A DNA stretch of 64,000 bases from an uncultured Bacteroides sp. (GCF_963675905.1 NZ_OY780936.1:2861946-2925945), one strand, 5' to 3'; positions 10,425 to 21,804 are shown, numbered from the stretch's first letter. The notes: generated by a model not told the origin, from the letters alone. Numbers and translations are program-made.

Positions 10425-10982
10425 TTAGTCTTTTTTTGAGTTTTTAAAAGGTAAACCAAATTCTTTCAATAAAGCATATCCTTCTTCATCTGACTGAGCA
10501 GTTGTAACGAAAGTTATGTTCATACCAAGAATTTTAGTAATACTATCAATATTGATTTCAGGGAAAATAATTTGTTCCTGAATACCTAAAGTATAGTTAC
10601 CTTTACCATCAAATTTACTTTCAATACCTTTAAAGTCACGAATACGAGGCAAAGCAACACGAACCAATTTTTCAAGGAACTCATACATTCTTTCACGACG
10701 TAAAGTAACCATCACACCGATAGGCATTTTTTTACGTAACTTAAAGTTTGCAATATCCTTACGAGAAATTGTAGCAACAGCTTTCTGACCAGTAATCGCA
10801 GTCATCTCATTTATTGCAACTTCAATAATTTTCTTATCAGCAACAGCAGATCCTAAACCTTGATTGATAACAATCTTTTTAAGAACTGGAACTTGCATAG
10901 ATGAACTATATTGAAATTGTTCTTTTAATGCAGGCGCAATACGCTCTGCATATTCTTTCTTAAGGCTAGCAGTATTACTCAT
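10425..10982 (-). CDS. rplE: 50S ribosomal protein uL5
   Basis: A 185-aa L5 that binds 5S rRNA and contacts P-site tRNA. Conserved segments include [11 protein letters not shown], the ITGQKAV region and [16 protein letters not shown]. Its start overlaps the end of rplX by one base, suggesting coupled translation. Confidence 0.98.
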   Translation of the reverse strand: MSNTASLKKEYAERIAPALKEQFQYSSSMQVPVLKKIVINQGLGSAVADKKIIEVAINEMTAITGQKAVATISRKDIANFKLRKKMPIGVMVTLRRERMYEFLEKLVRVALPRIRDFKGIESKFDGKGNYTLGIQEQIIFPEINIDSITKILGMNITFVTTAQSDEEGYALLKEFGLPFKNSKKD

Positions 10983-11302
10983 TACTTAATCTCCTCTCCT
11001 GATTTTTTAGAATAACGCACTAAAGTTCCATCAGAACTTTCTTTTCTCCCAACACGTGTTGCTTTTCCAGTCTTCGGATCTACAAGGTTTAAGTTAGAGA
11101 TATGTATAGAAGCTTCTTGCTTTACAATACCACCTTGAGGGTTCTTAGCATTTGGTTTAGTACTTTTAGATACCAGATTCATGCCTTCAACAATTGCACG
11201 TTCTTTTTTAACAAGAACTTTCAACACGCGTCCAGTTTTGCCTTTATCTTCACCGGCATTGACCAAAACTGTGTCGCCTTTTTTTATATGTAATTTACTC
11301 AT
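10982..11302 (-). CDS. rplX: 50S ribosomal protein uL24
   Basis: A 106-aa L24 with an N-terminal KOW motif ([20 protein letters not shown]) and the conserved [13 protein letters not shown]. It is an early 23S assembly initiator. It lies between rplN and rplE. Confidence 0.98.
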   Translation of the reverse strand: MSKLHIKKGDTVLVNAGEDKGKTGRVLKVLVKKERAIVEGMNLVSKSTKPNAKNPQGGIVKQEASIHISNLNLVDPKTGKATRVGRKESSDGTLVRYSKKSGEEIK

Positions 11303-11322
11303 TACTTAAATCTTTTACAAAA

Positions 11323-11688
11323 TTAAAGTACCTCTGGTGCTAATGAAACAACCTTCATGTTTGTAGCACGAAGTTCTCTCGCAACCGGTCCAAAGATTCT
11401 ACTTCCTCTAATTTCACCTGCGTTATTTAACAAAACACAAGCATTATCATCAAAACGAATGTACGAACCATCAGCACGACGGATTTCTTTCTTTGTACGT
11501 ACAATCAAAGCTTTAGACACAACACCTTTTTTAATATCACTCGAAGGGATAACACTTTTTACTGAAACTACAATAACATCCCCAACAGAAGCATAACGAC
11601 GTCCTGTACCACCCAAAACACGGATACACAAAACTTCTTTAGCTCCACTATTGTCACATACTGTAAGTCTGGATTCTGTTTGTATCAT
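11323..11688 (-). CDS. rplN: 50S ribosomal protein uL14
   Basis: A 121-aa L14 beginning [20 protein letters not shown], with the signature [13 protein letters not shown] near the end. It lies 2 nt after rpsQ. Confidence 0.98.
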   Translation of the reverse strand: MIQTESRLTVCDNSGAKEVLCIRVLGGTGRRYASVGDVIVVSVKSVIPSSDIKKGVVSKALIVRTKKEIRRADGSYIRFDDNACVLLNNAGEIRGSRIFGPVARELRATNMKVVSLAPEVL

Positions 11689-11690
11689 AA

Positions 11691-11948
11691 TTACTTAGCT
11701 CTTTCAATTATTTCAACTACTCTCCATCTCTTTGTCTTACTCAAAGGACGAGTCTCACTGATTCTAACAGTGTCACCAATGTTACAATCATTACTTTCAT
11801 CATGAGCATGGTATTTCTTCGTTTTACTTACGAACTTACCATAGATAGGGTGTTTTTCTTTAAACTTAGCTGCAACAGTAATAGTTTTATCCATTTTGTT
11901 GCTAAGAACAACCCCAGTTCTTTCTTTTCTTAAATTTCTAGCTTCCAT
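11691..11948 (-). CDS. rpsQ: 30S ribosomal protein uS17
   Basis: An S17 of 85 aa from [17 protein letters not shown] start three codons earlier (11957, MGLMEARN) would overlap the last base of rpmC and cannot be excluded. The OB-fold carries [15 protein letters not shown] and [19 protein letters not shown] segments. It lies between rpmC and rplN. Confidence 0.95.
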   Translation of the reverse strand: MEARNLRKERTGVVLSNKMDKTITVAAKFKEKHPIYGKFVSKTKKYHAHDESNDCNIGDTVRISETRPLSKTKRWRVVEIIERAK

Positions 11949-11956
11949 CAAACCCA

Positions 11957-12154
11957 TTATTTATTGTTAAGTTCTCTTTGGCGTAATTCTGATTTCATAC
12001 GCGCAATCGTCCTGCGTAACTGTTTTATTTGTGCAGGATTATCCAAAGGGGAGATAGAATGGTTTAACACCATTTGGTTATAGCCGGCTACTTCAGCCTC
12101 AATTCTTTCTACCAGTTCTTTGGTATTTATTTCTCTAATTTCTGCAATTTTCAT
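11957..12154 (-). CDS. rpmC: 50S ribosomal protein uL29
   Basis: The start [20 protein letters not shown] gives 65 aa, the usual length in Bacteroides as I recall it; the ATG two codons upstream is less likely. It is a two-helix protein ending in the conserved [16 protein letters not shown]. It lies at the tunnel exit, near the SRP and trigger factor docking site. It lies between rplP and rpsQ. Confidence 0.96.
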   Translation of the reverse strand: MKIAEIREINTKELVERIEAEVAGYNQMVLNHSISPLDNPAQIKQLRRTIARMKSELRQRELNNK

Positions 12155-12159
12155 AAACA

Positions 12160-12594
12160 TTATGCATTTTGATTTTGAGTATCATAATCACGTCTTACTA
12201 TAAACTTAGTAGTGACAGGAAGCTTCTGAGCTGCTAAACGCAATGCTTCTTTAGCGATTTCATAGGATACGCCTTCTACTTCAATCATAATTCTACCAGG
12301 AGTAACAGGAGCTACGAATCCTTCAGGACTACCTTTACCTTTACCCATACGCACTTCTGCTGGTTTCTTTGTAATAGGTTTATCCGGAAATATTCTGATC
12401 CAAATCTGGCCTTGACGTTGCATATATCTAGTAACAGCAATACGGGCAGCTTCAATCTGTCTACCTGTAATCCATTTATTTTGCAAAGCTTTTATACCAA
12501 AAGAACCAAAAGCGAGTTGGTTGCCTCTTTGGGCATTACCTTTCATGCGACCCTTTTGTTGTCTTCTGAATTTTGTCTTTTTCGGTTGTAACAT
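12160..12594 (-). CDS. rplP: 50S ribosomal protein uL16
   Basis: A 144-aa L16 beginning [20 protein letters not shown], with the conserved [20 protein letters not shown] and a C-terminal [10 protein letters not shown]. The Arg of the motif that is hydroxylated in E. coli L16 lies in this region. It lies between rpsC and rpmC. Confidence 0.98.
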   Translation of the reverse strand: MLQPKKTKFRRQQKGRMKGNAQRGNQLAFGSFGIKALQNKWITGRQIEAARIAVTRYMQRQGQIWIRIFPDKPITKKPAEVRMGKGKGSPEGFVAPVTPGRIMIEVEGVSYEIAKEALRLAAQKLPVTTKFIVRRDYDTQNQNA

Positions 12595-12618
12595 AATTTC
12601 CTAAAATTCAAATTCGTT

Positions 12619-13350
12619 TTAGCGATTATTTTTCTTTCTTTTGAAGTTTTTCCCACCGTCTCTGCTACCAGCATTACCACGGCCTCCTTCTTTGCTTTGA
12701 GTAAAGTTAGGAGCAAGTTCTTTCTTGCCAAAAACCTCACCTCTACAAATCCAAACTTTCACACCAAGAAGTCCAACCTTAGTCAATGCCTCAGCATGAC
12801 AATAGTCAATATCTGCTCTAAATGTGTGTAATGGAGTTCTTCCTTCCTTATACATTTCAGAACGAGCCATTTCAGCTCCATTCAAACGTCCTGAAATTTG
12901 CACTTTGATACCTTCTGCTCCCATACGCATTGTATTTGCGATAGCCATTTTAATAGCACGACGGTAAGCAATCTTACCCTCTACCTGGCGAGCAATGTTA
13001 TTTGCTACAATTACAGCATCTAACTCAGGTCTTTTTACTTCAAAGATATTAATTTGAATATCTTTATCAGTGATCTTCTTCAACTCTTCTTTTAACTTAT
13101 CAACTTCCTGACCACCCTTACCGATGATAATACCTGGACGGGCTGTACATACGGTTATTGTAACAAGTTTCAGTGTGCGCTCAATAACTATTCTTGATAC
13201 ACTTGCTTTTGCAAGTCTTGCATTAAGATATTTACGAATCTTGCTATCTTCTAGCAAAGAATCACCATAATTATCGCCACCATACCAATTGGAATCCCAT
13301 CCTCTGATAATTCCTAAACGGTTACTTATTGGATTAACTTTTTGTCCCAT
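12619..13350 (-). CDS. rpsC: 30S ribosomal protein uS3
   Basis: A 243-aa S3 with an N-terminal KH domain (GXXG loop in [12 protein letters not shown], about residues 70-80) and the S3 C-terminal domain. Residues 215-243 form a basic Gly/Arg/Asn tail. It lines the mRNA entry channel. It starts 5 nt after the rplV stop codon. Confidence 0.98.
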   Translation of the reverse strand: MGQKVNPISNRLGIIRGWDSNWYGGDNYGDSLLEDSKIRKYLNARLAKASVSRIVIERTLKLVTITVCTARPGIIIGKGGQEVDKLKEELKKITDKDIQINIFEVKRPELDAVIVANNIARQVEGKIAYRRAIKMAIANTMRMGAEGIKVQISGRLNGAEMARSEMYKEGRTPLHTFRADIDYCHAEALTKVGLLGVKVWICRGEVFGKKELAPNFTQSKEGGRGNAGSRDGGKNFKRKKNNR

Positions 13351-13355
13351 CTAGC

Positions 13356-13766
13356 TTAATTTTGATTATCATTAGTACTCTTAGAATCAACGAACAAAGT
13401 CACGTGATTTGAGCGTTTACGAATTCTGTAACCTCTCCCCTGTGGTGCAGGTCTCATTCTTTTCAATGTTGCTCCACAATCAACAAAAATCTTTGTTACA
13501 AATAATTCACCGCCTTCTGCTTTACGTTCGTTTTTCTGTTCCCAGTTAGCAATAGCAGAGCGCAACAATTTCTCAACTCTTGCAGAAGCTTCCTTCGATG
13601 AAAACTTCAAAACACCAAGAGCTCTGTTCACTTCCATACCACGGATCATATCAGCCACAAGACGCATCTTACGTGGAGAGGTCGGAACATTTTGCAATTT
13701 GGCAAAATACATGGTTTTAAGGGCTTCTTTTCTTTTATCAGCCGATATTTTCTTTCTTGCTCCCAT
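13356..13766 (-). CDS. rplV: 50S ribosomal protein uL22
   Basis: A 136-aa L22 with [18 protein letters not shown] and the extended beta-hairpin [20 protein letters not shown] that reaches the exit tunnel. The hairpin tip looks like wild type. It lies between rpsS and rpsC. Confidence 0.98.
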   Translation of the reverse strand: MGARKKISADKRKEALKTMYFAKLQNVPTSPRKMRLVADMIRGMEVNRALGVLKFSSKEASARVEKLLRSAIANWEQKNERKAEGGELFVTKIFVDCGATLKRMRPAPQGRGYRIRKRSNHVTLFVDSKSTNDNQN

Positions 13767-13807
13767 TATTTTTTATTACTTTATTATTTCAGATTTAATA
13801 TATCCTG

Positions 13808-14077
13808 TTAACGTTTCTTGTTACCAGCATGGCCTCTGAAAGTACGAGTAGGAGAGAATTCTCCTAACTTGTGCCCAACCATGTTTTCGGTAACGTAAAC
13901 AGGAATAAATTTATTTCCGTTATGAACTGCAATAGTATGCCCAACAAAATCAGGCGAAATCATTGAAGCTCTAGCCCAAGTCTTAACAACAGCTTTTTTG
14001 CCTGACTCATTCATAGCAAGCACTTTTGTTTCAAGCTTAATATTAATATAAGGACCTTTTTTTAATGAACGACTCAT
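13808..14077 (-). CDS. rpsS: 30S ribosomal protein uS19
   Basis: An 89-aa S19 beginning [15 protein letters not shown] and containing [17 protein letters not shown]. It forms the 30S head with S13. It follows rplB by 20 nt. Confidence 0.98.
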   Translation of the reverse strand: MSRSLKKGPYINIKLETKVLAMNESGKKAVVKTWARASMISPDFVGHTIAVHNGNKFIPVYVTENMVGHKLGEFSPTRTFRGHAGNKKR

Positions 14078-14097
14078 AGTTTACTCAATTAATCAGA

Positions 14098-14922
<825 letters not shown>

Positions 14923-14927
14923 TTTTA

Positions 14928-15218
14928 TTAAATATTGCTATAAAAATCAATAGTATCTCCTTCTTTCAATGTCACAACTGCTTTTTTATAAGCATTTGTT
15001 CTACCATTGATCATTCCAGCCTTTGTATAACGACTTTTATTCTTACCGGAATAACGAATTGTATTTACATCAACAACTGTAACATTGTATAATGCTTCGA
15101 CTGCGCTCTTAATTTCCAATTTGTTAGCTTCAGGACGCACGATAAATCCGAAACGATTTAACTTTTCAGATGCAGCAGTCATTTTCTCTGTAACTAACGG
15201 TTTAATAATAATTCCCAT
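14928..15218 (-). CDS. rplW: 50S ribosomal protein uL23
   Basis: A 96-aa L23 beginning [20 protein letters not shown]. It forms the chaperone and SRP docking site at the tunnel exit. A strong AAGGAGG lies about 9 nt before the ATG, inside the last codons of rplD. It lies between rplD and rplB. Confidence 0.98.
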   Translation of the reverse strand: MGIIIKPLVTEKMTAASEKLNRFGFIVRPEANKLEIKSAVEALYNVTVVDVNTIRYSGKNKSRYTKAGMINGRTNAYKKAVVTLKEGDTIDFYSNI

Positions 15219-15221
15219 TAT

Positions 15222-15860
15222 TTAAGCCTCCTTTTTCATTAAGATACTGTCAATAGCTGAAAGAGAACTTTCAGTAAGCACCACTGCGCCAGCATTCAAT
15301 ACATTGTAAGTATTTAATCCAGCGACAGTTAATACATTAGCTCTCTCGATATTACGAGCCGACAAATATACGTTTTTATTTGGTTCTGATAATACAAAAA
15401 GTAGCTTTTTATCAGAAACTTTAAGATTATTTATCAATGCTACAAAATCCTTAGTTTTTGGAGTTTCAAAAGAGAAATCTTCAACAACTACAATAGCATT
15501 ACCTTGAGCCTTGTAAGATAAAGCTGATTTTCTAGCTAAAGACTTAACTTTCTTATTCAACTTAAAGAAATAGTCTCTTGGCTTAGGACCAAAAACTCTT
15601 GCACCACCAACAAATACAGGTGATTTAATATCACCAGAACGTGCTCCACCAGTACCTTTTTGTTTTTTCAACTTTCTAGTACTACCTGAAAGTTCACTTC
15701 TTTCTTTTGATTTGTGAGTTCCCTGACGTTGACAAGCCATAAATTGTTTTACATCCAAATAAATAGCATGGTCATTAGGCTCAATTCCGAAGATTGATTC
15801 ATTTAACGTAATCTTTCTTCCAGTGTCTTCACCTTTAATGTTATATACGTTAACTTCCAT
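15222..15860 (-). CDS. rplD: 50S ribosomal protein uL4
   Basis: A 212-aa L4 with the tunnel loop [19 protein letters not shown] (about residues 65-85) and the conserved [13 protein letters not shown]. In E. coli L4 represses the S10 operon via its leader; here rpsJ follows fusA by only about 20 nt, leaving no room for such a leader. Its start overlaps the rplC end by one base. Confidence 0.98.
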   Translation of the reverse strand: MEVNVYNIKGEDTGRKITLNESIFGIEPNDHAIYLDVKQFMACQRQGTHKSKERSELSGSTRKLKKQKGTGGARSGDIKSPVFVGGARVFGPKPRDYFFKLNKKVKSLARKSALSYKAQGNAIVVVEDFSFETPKTKDFVALINNLKVSDKKLLFVLSEPNKNVYLSARNIERANVLTVAGLNTYNVLNAGAVVLTESSLSAIDSILMKKEA

Positions 15861-16477
15861 TATTTCTCAATTATTACGATTGAACCTTTGCATCCCGGAA
15901 TTGAACCTTTAATCAATAAAAGGTTGTGTTCTGGAATAACTTTTAAAACTCGCAAATTTTGAACAGTAACTCTGTCACCGCCCATTTGTCCACCCATGCG
16001 CATTCCTTTGAATACTTTTGCTGGGTAAGAACAAGCACCGATAGAACCCGGTTTACGTAAACGGTTGTGCTGACCATGAGTAGCCTGTCCAACACCACCA
16101 AATCCGTGTCTTTTAACTACACCCTGGAAACCTTTACCCTTAGAAGTTGCAATAACGTCTACAAAAACTGCATCATTAAACAACTCTACAGAGATTGTGT
16201 CTCCTAGATTAAGTTCATTTTCAAATTCTTTGAACTCGGCCAAGTGTCTCTTTGGTGTTACTTTGGCTTTAGCGAAGTGTCCCATTAATGGTTTAGTAGT
16301 ATGTTTTTCCTTTTTTTCCTGGAAACCTACTTGAACAGCTTCGTAACCGTCTTTTTCAACTGTTTTCAGTTGAGTAACAACACAAGGACCTGCTTCGATA
16401 ACAGTGCATGGTACATTTTTACCATCGGCACTGAAAACGGATGTCATTCCGATTTTCTTTCCTAATAATCCTGGCAT
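15860..16477 (-). CDS. rplC: 50S ribosomal protein uL3
   Basis: A 205-aa L3 beginning [15 protein letters not shown], with the central extension [20 protein letters not shown] that reaches the peptidyl transferase centre. The glutamine in this loop is the position methylated by PrmB in other bacteria. It lies between rpsJ and rplD. Confidence 0.98.
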   Translation of the reverse strand: MPGLLGKKIGMTSVFSADGKNVPCTVIEAGPCVVTQLKTVEKDGYEAVQVGFQEKKEKHTTKPLMGHFAKAKVTPKRHLAEFKEFENELNLGDTISVELFNDAVFVDVIATSKGKGFQGVVKRHGFGGVGQATHGQHNRLRKPGSIGACSYPAKVFKGMRMGGQMGGDRVTVQNLRVLKVIPEHNLLLIKGSIPGCKGSIVIIEK

Positions 16478-16495
16478 TTCACTTTTTTTTAATTA

Positions 16496-16801
16496 TCAAA
16501 CTTTAATTTCTACTTCTACTCCGCTTGGCAATTCCAGCTTCATCAAAGCATCAACAGTCTTAGCTGTAGAGCTATAAATGTCAATCAATCTTTTGAATGA
16601 AGACAATTGAAATTGTTCTCTGGATTTCTTGTTAACAAAAGTAGAGCGGTTCACTGTAAAGATACGCTTGTGCGTAGGAAGAGGTATAGGGCCACTTACA
16701 ATGGCACCTGTAGTCTTCACAGTTCTTACGATCTTCTCAGCTGACTTGTCAACCAAGTTGTGATCGTAAGACTTCAATTTAATTCTAATTTTTTGGCTCA
16801 T
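16496..16801 (-). CDS. rpsJ: 30S ribosomal protein uS10
   Basis: A 101-aa S10 beginning [20 protein letters not shown], with [20 protein letters not shown]. It also serves NusB/NusG antitermination complexes in other bacteria. It follows fusA by about 20 nt, so no separate S10-operon promoter is apparent. Confidence 0.98.
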   Translation of the reverse strand: MSQKIRIKLKSYDHNLVDKSAEKIVRTVKTTGAIVSGPIPLPTHKRIFTVNRSTFVNKKSREQFQLSSFKRLIDIYSSTAKTVDALMKLELPSGVEVEIKV

Positions 16802-16820
16802 ATTATTTTTAACTATAATT

Positions 16821-18935
16821 TTATACTAAATCAACACGTCCCTTAACTTCTTCTAGAACTGTTTTTGCGATAGAAGAAGATACCTTCTCATAATGTGAGA
16901 ATGTCATTGACGATGTTGCACGACCAGAAGTGATAGTACGTAATGAAGTTACATAACCAAACAATTCTGACATAGGAACTTTAGCTTTTACGATTCTTGC
17001 ACCTGTACGGCTAGATTCCATGCCTTCAACCTGACCACGACGTTTGTTCAAGTCTCCAATTACATCACCCATACTTTCTTCTGGAGTTACAACTTCAAGA
17101 CTCATAATTGGTTCAAGAAGAGCAGGACCAGCTTTAGCACAAGCGTTTTTGTAAGCCTGGATAGCACAGATTTCAAATGATAACTGGTCAGAGTCAACTG
17201 GGTGGAAAGATCCATCAGTTAAAGTAACCTTTAAAGTATCAAGAGGGAATCCTGCAAGCACACCATTCTTCATTGCACTTAAGAAACCTTTCTGTACTGA
17301 AGGGATAAATTCTTTAGGAATATTACCACCTTTTACTTCGTCAACAAATTGAAGAATTCCTTCGAAGCCTTCGTCAGCAGGACCGATATTTACAATGATA
17401 TCAGCAAACTTACCACGACCACCAGATTGTTTTTTGTAAACTTCACGAAGGTTTACAGTCTTAGTGATTGCTTCTTTGTAAGATACCTGAGGACGACCTT
17501 GGTTACATTCTACCTTAAACTCACGTTTCAAACGGTCGATGATAATATCCAAGTGAAGTTCACCCATACCAGCAATAACTGTCTGACCACTTTGCTCGTC
17601 TGTTTTAACAGTGAAAGTTGGATCTTCTTCAGCTAACTTAATTAACCCGTTAGTAAGCTTATCCATATCCTTCTGAGTTTTTGGCTCAACAGCAATAGCA
17701 ATTACAGGATCCGGGAAGTCCATTGATTCAAGTACAATTGGTTTATTTTCATCGCAAAGTGTATCACCTGTACGAATATCTTTGAAACCAACACCTGCAC
17801 CAATATCACCAGCACCAATTACTTCAACTGGGTTTTGCTTATTTGAATGCATCTGGAATAAACGAGAAACACGTTCTTTCTTTCCAGAGCGAGAGTTATA
17901 GATATAAGAACCAGCATCAATCTTACCTGAATAAACACGGAAGAAAGTCAAACGACCTACGTAAGGGTCAGTAGCAATCTTAAATGCCAAAGCAGAAGTA
18001 GCTTCATCTTCAGATGGTTTTCTATCTTCTTCTTCACCAGTATCAGGGTTAGTACCAACTACAGCTTCTGTATCAATAGGAGAAGGTAAAAATGCACAAA
18101 CATAGTCTAGCAAAGTTTGAACACCTTTATTCTTAAATGAAGAACCACAAAGCATTGGAACGATAGCCATTTGAACTGTTGCCTTACGAAGAGCTGCAAT
18201 AACCTCTTCTTGAGTAATAGTTGAAGGATCATCAAAGAATTTCTCCATCAAAGTATCATCAAATTCAGCTACAGATTCAAGCATCTTACCTCTCCACTCG
18301 TTGCATTCGTCAATAAGTTCTGCAGGAATTTCTTCTTCAGAATAGTCTGCACCCATTGACTCATCATGCCAGTAGATAGCTTTCATTTTAATAAGGTCTA
18401 CTAAACCTTTGAAGTTTTCTTCAGCACCAATTGGAACAACGATAGGACAAGGATTAGCTCCCAAAACATCTTTCATTTGGCGTACAACTTCAAAGAAGTC
18501 TGCACCAGAACGGTCCATTTTGTTCACATATCCAATACGAGGAACGTTATATTTATCAGCTTGTCTCCAAACAGTTTCAGATTGTGGTTCTACACCACCA
18601 ACTGCACAATAAGTAGCAACTGCACCATCCAATACACGAAGAGAACGTTCTACCTCAGCGGTAAAGTCAACGTGTCCCGGAGTGTCAATCAAGTTGATTT
18701 TATATGTTTCGTCATTCCACTTCCATTTTGTAGTTGTAGCCGCAGATGTAATAGTAATACCACGTTCTTGTTCCTGAGCCATCCAGTCCATAGTTGCAGC
18801 ACCTTCGTGCACTTCACCAATCTTATGAGTAAGACCAGTATAGAAAAGGATACGTTCAGAAGTTGTAGTTTTACCAGCATCAATGTGAGCCATGATACCG
18901 ATATTACGAGTTAAATGTAAATCTTGTCTTGCCAT
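16821..18935 (-). CDS. fusA: Translation elongation factor G
   Basis: A 704-aa EF-G. G-domain motifs are [15 protein letters not shown] (G1), DTPGHVDFT (G3) and NKMDRSG (G4), and the EF-G domains II-V are complete. The genomic place (rpsL-rpsG-fusA-rpsJ) marks it as the main translocase rather than a secondary EF-G2 or TetQ-like protein. It catalyses GTP-dependent translocation and, with RRF, ribosome recycling. It starts 13 nt after rpsG. Confidence 0.98.
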   Translation of the reverse strand: MARQDLHLTRNIGIMAHIDAGKTTTSERILFYTGLTHKIGEVHEGAATMDWMAQEQERGITITSAATTTKWKWNDETYKINLIDTPGHVDFTAEVERSLRVLDGAVATYCAVGGVEPQSETVWRQADKYNVPRIGYVNKMDRSGADFFEVVRQMKDVLGANPCPIVVPIGAEENFKGLVDLIKMKAIYWHDESMGADYSEEEIPAELIDECNEWRGKMLESVAEFDDTLMEKFFDDPSTITQEEVIAALRKATVQMAIVPMLCGSSFKNKGVQTLLDYVCAFLPSPIDTEAVVGTNPDTGEEEDRKPSEDEATSALAFKIATDPYVGRLTFFRVYSGKIDAGSYIYNSRSGKKERVSRLFQMHSNKQNPVEVIGAGDIGAGVGFKDIRTGDTLCDENKPIVLESMDFPDPVIAIAVEPKTQKDMDKLTNGLIKLAEEDPTFTVKTDEQSGQTVIAGMGELHLDIIIDRLKREFKVECNQGRPQVSYKEAITKTVNLREVYKKQSGGRGKFADIIVNIGPADEGFEGILQFVDEVKGGNIPKEFIPSVQKGFLSAMKNGVLAGFPLDTLKVTLTDGSFHPVDSDQLSFEICAIQAYKNACAKAGPALLEPIMSLEVVTPEESMGDVIGDLNKRRGQVEGMESSRTGARIVKAKVPMSELFGYVTSLRTITSGRATSSMTFSHYEKVSSSIAKTVLEEVKGRVDLV

Positions 18936-18948
18936 TTTATTCTACAAT

Positions 18949-19425
18949 TTAAAATCTGAAATGAGCAAATGCACGGTTAGCTTCAGCCATTCTATGCATA
19001 TCTTCTTTACGCTTAAATGAACCGCCCTGTTCGTTAAATGCATCAATAATTTCAGCTGCTAATTTATCAGCCATGCATTTTCCGCCTCTTTTACGTGCGT
19101 ACAGAATCAAGTTCTTCATAGAAACTGATTCTTTACGATCAGGACGAATTTCAGTAGGAACTTGGAATGTTGCACCACCAACACGTCTAGATTTTACTTC
19201 AACTTGAGGAGTGATATTATCTAATGCTTTTTTCCAGATTTCCAATGAAGATTTTTCTTCGTTAGGAAGTTTAGCCTTAACAGTTTCTAAGGCTGCGTAG
19301 AAAATTTCGTATGAAGTATTTTTCTTACCATCATACATCAAGTGGTTTACAAATTTAGAAACCTTTTGATCATTAAATACGGGATCCGGAAGGATAACCC
19401 GTTTTTTTGGTTTTGCTTTTCTCAT
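18949..19425 (-). CDS. rpsG: 30S ribosomal protein uS7
   Basis: A 158-aa S7 beginning [19 protein letters not shown], with the conserved [19 protein letters not shown] and [20 protein letters not shown] end. S7 nucleates the 30S head. In E. coli it represses its own synthesis by binding the rpsL-rpsG spacer. Here that spacer is 154 nt, the largest gap in this part of the cluster, but I see no clear equivalent of the E. coli site. Confidence 0.98.
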   Translation of the reverse strand: MRKAKPKKRVILPDPVFNDQKVSKFVNHLMYDGKKNTSYEIFYAALETVKAKLPNEEKSSLEIWKKALDNITPQVEVKSRRVGGATFQVPTEIRPDRKESVSMKNLILYARKRGGKCMADKLAAEIIDAFNEQGGSFKRKEDMHRMAEANRAFAHFRF

Positions 19426-19579
19426 TTGTTTGAAAAATAATGTTTTGTTTTTGGCTGCATTAATTCGTCTTCAATATCCCCGCTGGGGTATTTACTCAAC
19501 CTTTTATAGCTTATTCCAACAAATCAAAACGGAATTTGTATTTTTTAATCTAAAAAAATAGCTCAGCTAACGATCGAAA

Positions 19580-19990
19580 TTACTTTTTCTTTCCTTTAGC
19601 TGGAGCTGCTGCTTGTCCTGGTTTTGGACGTTTTGCACCGTACTTAGAACGCCTTTGAGTACGTCCTGCAACACCCGCTGTATCTAACGTACCACGAACG
19701 ATGTGATAACGTACACCTGGAAGGTCTTTTACACGACCACCACGTACTAATACGATAGAGTGCTCTTGCAAGTTGTGTCCTTCTCCTGGAATGTACGAGT
19801 TAACTTCCTTCTGGTTTGTTAAGCGCACACGAGCTACTTTACGCATTGCAGAGTTAGGCTTCTTTGGAGTTGTTGTGTAAACTCTCACGCAAACACCACG
19901 TCTTTGAGGACATGAGTCTAACGCTGGAGACTTACTTTTGTCAACCAAAACGGCCCTTCCTTTTCTTACTAATTGCTGAATTGTAGGCAT
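19580..19990 (-). CDS. rpsL: 30S ribosomal protein uS12
   Basis: A 136-aa S12 beginning [20 protein letters not shown]. The decoding loops [12 protein letters not shown] and [17 protein letters not shown] carry wild-type residues at the usual streptomycin-resistance positions. The C-terminus has a short Ala/Pro/Lys extension. It is the first gene of the minus-strand ribosomal transcription unit. Confidence 0.98.
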   Translation of the reverse strand: MPTIQQLVRKGRAVLVDKSKSPALDSCPQRRGVCVRVYTTTPKKPNSAMRKVARVRLTNQKEVNSYIPGEGHNLQEHSIVLVRGGRVKDLPGVRYHIVRGTLDTAGVAGRTQRRSKYGAKRPKPGQAAAPAKGKKK

Positions 19991-20055
19991 TTTTAATTGT
20001 TTTTTAATTATTATATTATTGTTATATTAATTTCAAAAGTGTACATTTTGGGGTG

Positions 20056-20085
20056 CAAAAATACGAAATATATTTGAATAACCAA
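20056..20085 (-). promoter_or_regulatory. Promoter of the rpsL-rplQ cluster
   Basis: On the minus strand TTG, a 19-nt spacer and TATTTTTG match the Bacteroides primary-sigma promoter (TTTG near -33, TAnnTTTG near -7). Transcription would begin about 55-60 nt before the rpsL ATG. This puts a promoter between the DUF3467 gene and rpsL. Confidence 0.7.
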
Positions 20086-20190
20086 TTGATTATTCAAAGT
20101 TTTTTCTATTTATCAGCAAAAATAGCTTTTTAACAGAACTAAAAGCACTAAAACACCTCAATCTATATGTATCTTACTAAGAAACAAGCC

Positions 20191-20499
20191 TTAAGCTTCT
20201 CCTGCAAAGCCAGGAATTGGCTGCATAGAATTTTCTTCGTTCAAACGAATCGGGCCAAAAGAATTTTCATATTTACGCACATTATCTTCTAAAGCTCTCA
20301 TTAACCTTTTGGCATGTTCCGGAGTTAAAATCACACGACTTTTAACACCAGCTTTAGGTAAACCAGGCATCACCCTTATAAAGTCTACAATAAATTCAGA
20401 ACTGGAATGAGTAATCACAGCCAGATTAGCATAAGTTCCCTGAGCAATTTCATCACTCAATTCAATCTGCAACTGATTTGTTGGGTTTTCATTATTCAT
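20191..20499 (-). CDS. DUF3467 family protein
   Basis: A 102-aa protein that I recognise as a DUF3467-type protein: LQIELSDEIAQGTYANLAVI, the HSSSEFIVDFIRVMPG centre, and SRVILTPEHAKRLMRALEDN. Its function is not known to me. In Bacteroides relatives, as I recall, it is encoded between rpoC and rpsL, which suggests a link to gene expression. Here it retains rpsL but has lost rpoC as neighbour. It has no signal peptide or membrane segment. Confidence 0.85.
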   Translation of the reverse strand: MNNENPTNQLQIELSDEIAQGTYANLAVITHSSSEFIVDFIRVMPGLPKAGVKSRVILTPEHAKRLMRALEDNVRKYENSFGPIRLNEENSMQPIPGFAGEA

Positions 20500-20533
20500 T
20501 TCTAAGTAAATTTCTTCATTACTAATTTGGCTG

Positions 20534-20541
20534 CAAAGATA
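20534..20541 (-). promoter_or_regulatory. -7 element upstream of the DUF3467 gene
   Basis: TATCTTTG on the minus strand matches the Bacteroides -7 consensus TAnnTTTG and lies about 35 nt before the start codon. No convincing -33 TTTG is present at the expected distance. Confidence 0.45.
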
Positions 20542-21045
20542 GCAAATTGCTATTAGAATATTGTAAATTAAGCTTTTAATTTATCACAAAACAATAAACA
20601 AATTTTAATTTCAATTGAATGTTTATAAGAATAAGATGGATTATTATGAGATAGAGTTTAATAGTGCGGAAAAAAAACTAATATTTTTGTATTTATAGGG
20701 GGTGAAAATGATTTTTCCGCAGCTTATAATCAACATATTAGATCAAAAAGTAAAACGGATTGTCAGAAAACAACCTTAAGTTTTCCCCACTCTCGCTCCT
20801 TTAGTAAGTTAAAATGTGTTTCATCTCTCACTATCAAAGCATTATAATATAACATTCGTTTTTAAATCAATTAAAATTCACTTCAAGAAAAACACCAAAA
20901 TAATTTAATTTTAAAATAGTAGCAATAGCAAATTGAAAATTAAAAAAGGTATTAAAACACTCTACAATAGTACTTTTTCTTATTTTTTAAATCAAGAGCA
21001 ATATCAAAACTTATATAATTATAATTACATTCCAAATATTTTATA
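20542..21045. other. Gap at the strand switch, with an inverted repeat
   Basis: No gene is supported. A perfect 10-bp inverted repeat (TGCGGAAAAA at 20665-20674 and TTTTTCCGCA at 20712-20721) encloses TATTTTTG at 20682-20689, which resembles a plus-strand -7 element. The rest is AT-rich. This gap separates the minus-strand ribosomal cluster from the plus-strand genes and is the likely site of a rearrangement junction. Confidence 0.4.
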
Positions 21046-21053
21046 TACTTTTG
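21046..21053 (+). promoter_or_regulatory. -7 element of the beta-barrel gene
   Basis: TACTTTTG matches TAnnTTTG. It lies 27 nt before the ATG at 21080, which supports that start over the in-frame ATG at 20933. The -33 region is AT-rich without a clear TTTG. Confidence 0.55.
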
Positions 21054-21079
21054 CAAGCAAACAAAACGATTATAGACTT

Positions 21080-21757
21080 ATGAAAAAGATTTTTAGCACT
21101 CTTTTGATAGCAGTATGTTTATTTCTAGCTATCCCTGCACAAGCACAAATTAAATTTGGTGTTAAAGGTGGATTAAACCTTGTAAATGCTGACTTTTCAG
21201 GATTAAATGAGAACTTCAAGACTGATAATATGTCTGGCTTCTTTATTGGACCAATGATAGACGTTAATATTCCTATTGTAGGATTAGGAATTGATGGAGC
21301 TATTGTATACAATGAAAAAGGGACTAAGATTACAAACACAACCACAAACGAAGATGTTACCAACAAACGTAAATCTTTTGATATTCCAGTCAACCTGAAA
21401 TATTCTATTGGGTTAGGAAGTATGGCAAGTGTATTTTTAGCTGCTGGTCCTAATTTCTCGTTTGATATCAATAGTGATAATCTGGCTACCGATTTGACAA
21501 GCATAGCAACTCAGGCTATTTCGGGTACAACACCTACTATCGACAACAAGAAAGCTGAAGTTTCATTAAATATCGGTGGCGGTGTTAAATTACTAAGCCA
21601 TTTACAGATTGGCTTGAACTATAACTTACCACTAACAGATTCAGCAAAAGAAAATTTTGCAAGCGGTGATTTAGGCGAATTAGCTGGAGTTATTAGCGGC
21701 TCGTCTTTCAAAAGCAAAACAAAAATGTGGCAAGTTTCTGTAGCCTACATTTTCTAA
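21080..21757 (+). CDS. Outer-membrane beta-barrel protein, PorT-like
   Basis: A 225-aa secreted protein. The start was chosen because MKKIFSTLLIAVCLFLAIPAQAQ is an ideal signal peptide (cleavage after about residue 21); the 49 codons upstream would bury it. The mature part begins IKFGVKGGLNLVNADFSG and consists of alternating strands ending in an aromatic WQVSVAYIF, the pattern of the outer-membrane beta-barrel (PorT/OmpA-like) families common in Bacteroidetes. The specific function is unknown. Its terminator is interrupted by IS copy 1 directly downstream. Confidence 0.8.
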   Translation: MKKIFSTLLIAVCLFLAIPAQAQIKFGVKGGLNLVNADFSGLNENFKTDNMSGFFIGPMIDVNIPIVGLGIDGAIVYNEKGTKITNTTTNEDVTNKRKSFDIPVNLKYSIGLGSMASVFLAAGPNFSFDINSDNLATDLTSIATQAISGTTPTIDNKKAEVSLNIGGGVKLLSHLQIGLNYNLPLTDSAKENFASGDLGELAGVISGSSFKSKTKMWQVSVAYIF

Positions 21758-21775
21758 AAAAATTATACCTTATAT

Positions 21776-21797
21776 AAAAAAGGAGGTTTCTCATTTT
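21776..21797 (+). terminator. Left half of a terminator split by IS copy 1
   Basis: AAAAAAGGAGGTTTCTC (21776-21792) pairs along all 17 bases with GGGAAGCCTCCTTTTTT at 23247-23263, including two G-T pairs. The rebuilt loop is ATTTT. IS copy 1 lies inside that loop. Before insertion this was an intrinsic terminator for the beta-barrel gene. Confidence 0.85.
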
Positions 21798-21804
21798 TGA
21801 TATG

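Noticed and set aside
17349..18914. Several plus-strand frames inside fusA (up to 145 codons)
   Set aside because: They are antisense shadows of a complete EF-G gene, without promoter or family resemblance.
20040..20062. A further GTAC palindrome (GTGTACATTTTGG) near the rpsL promoter
   Set aside because: A single core without neighbours at 22-nt spacing; it does not fit the array pattern.
20933..21079. N-terminal extension of the beta-barrel protein from the ATG at 20933
   Set aside because: It would place 49 residues before a clear signal peptide and run through the -7 promoter element.
21776..21786. AAAAAAGGAGG as a Shine-Dalgarno site
   Set aside because: No start codon follows at a suitable distance; the bases are the 5' arm of the split terminator.
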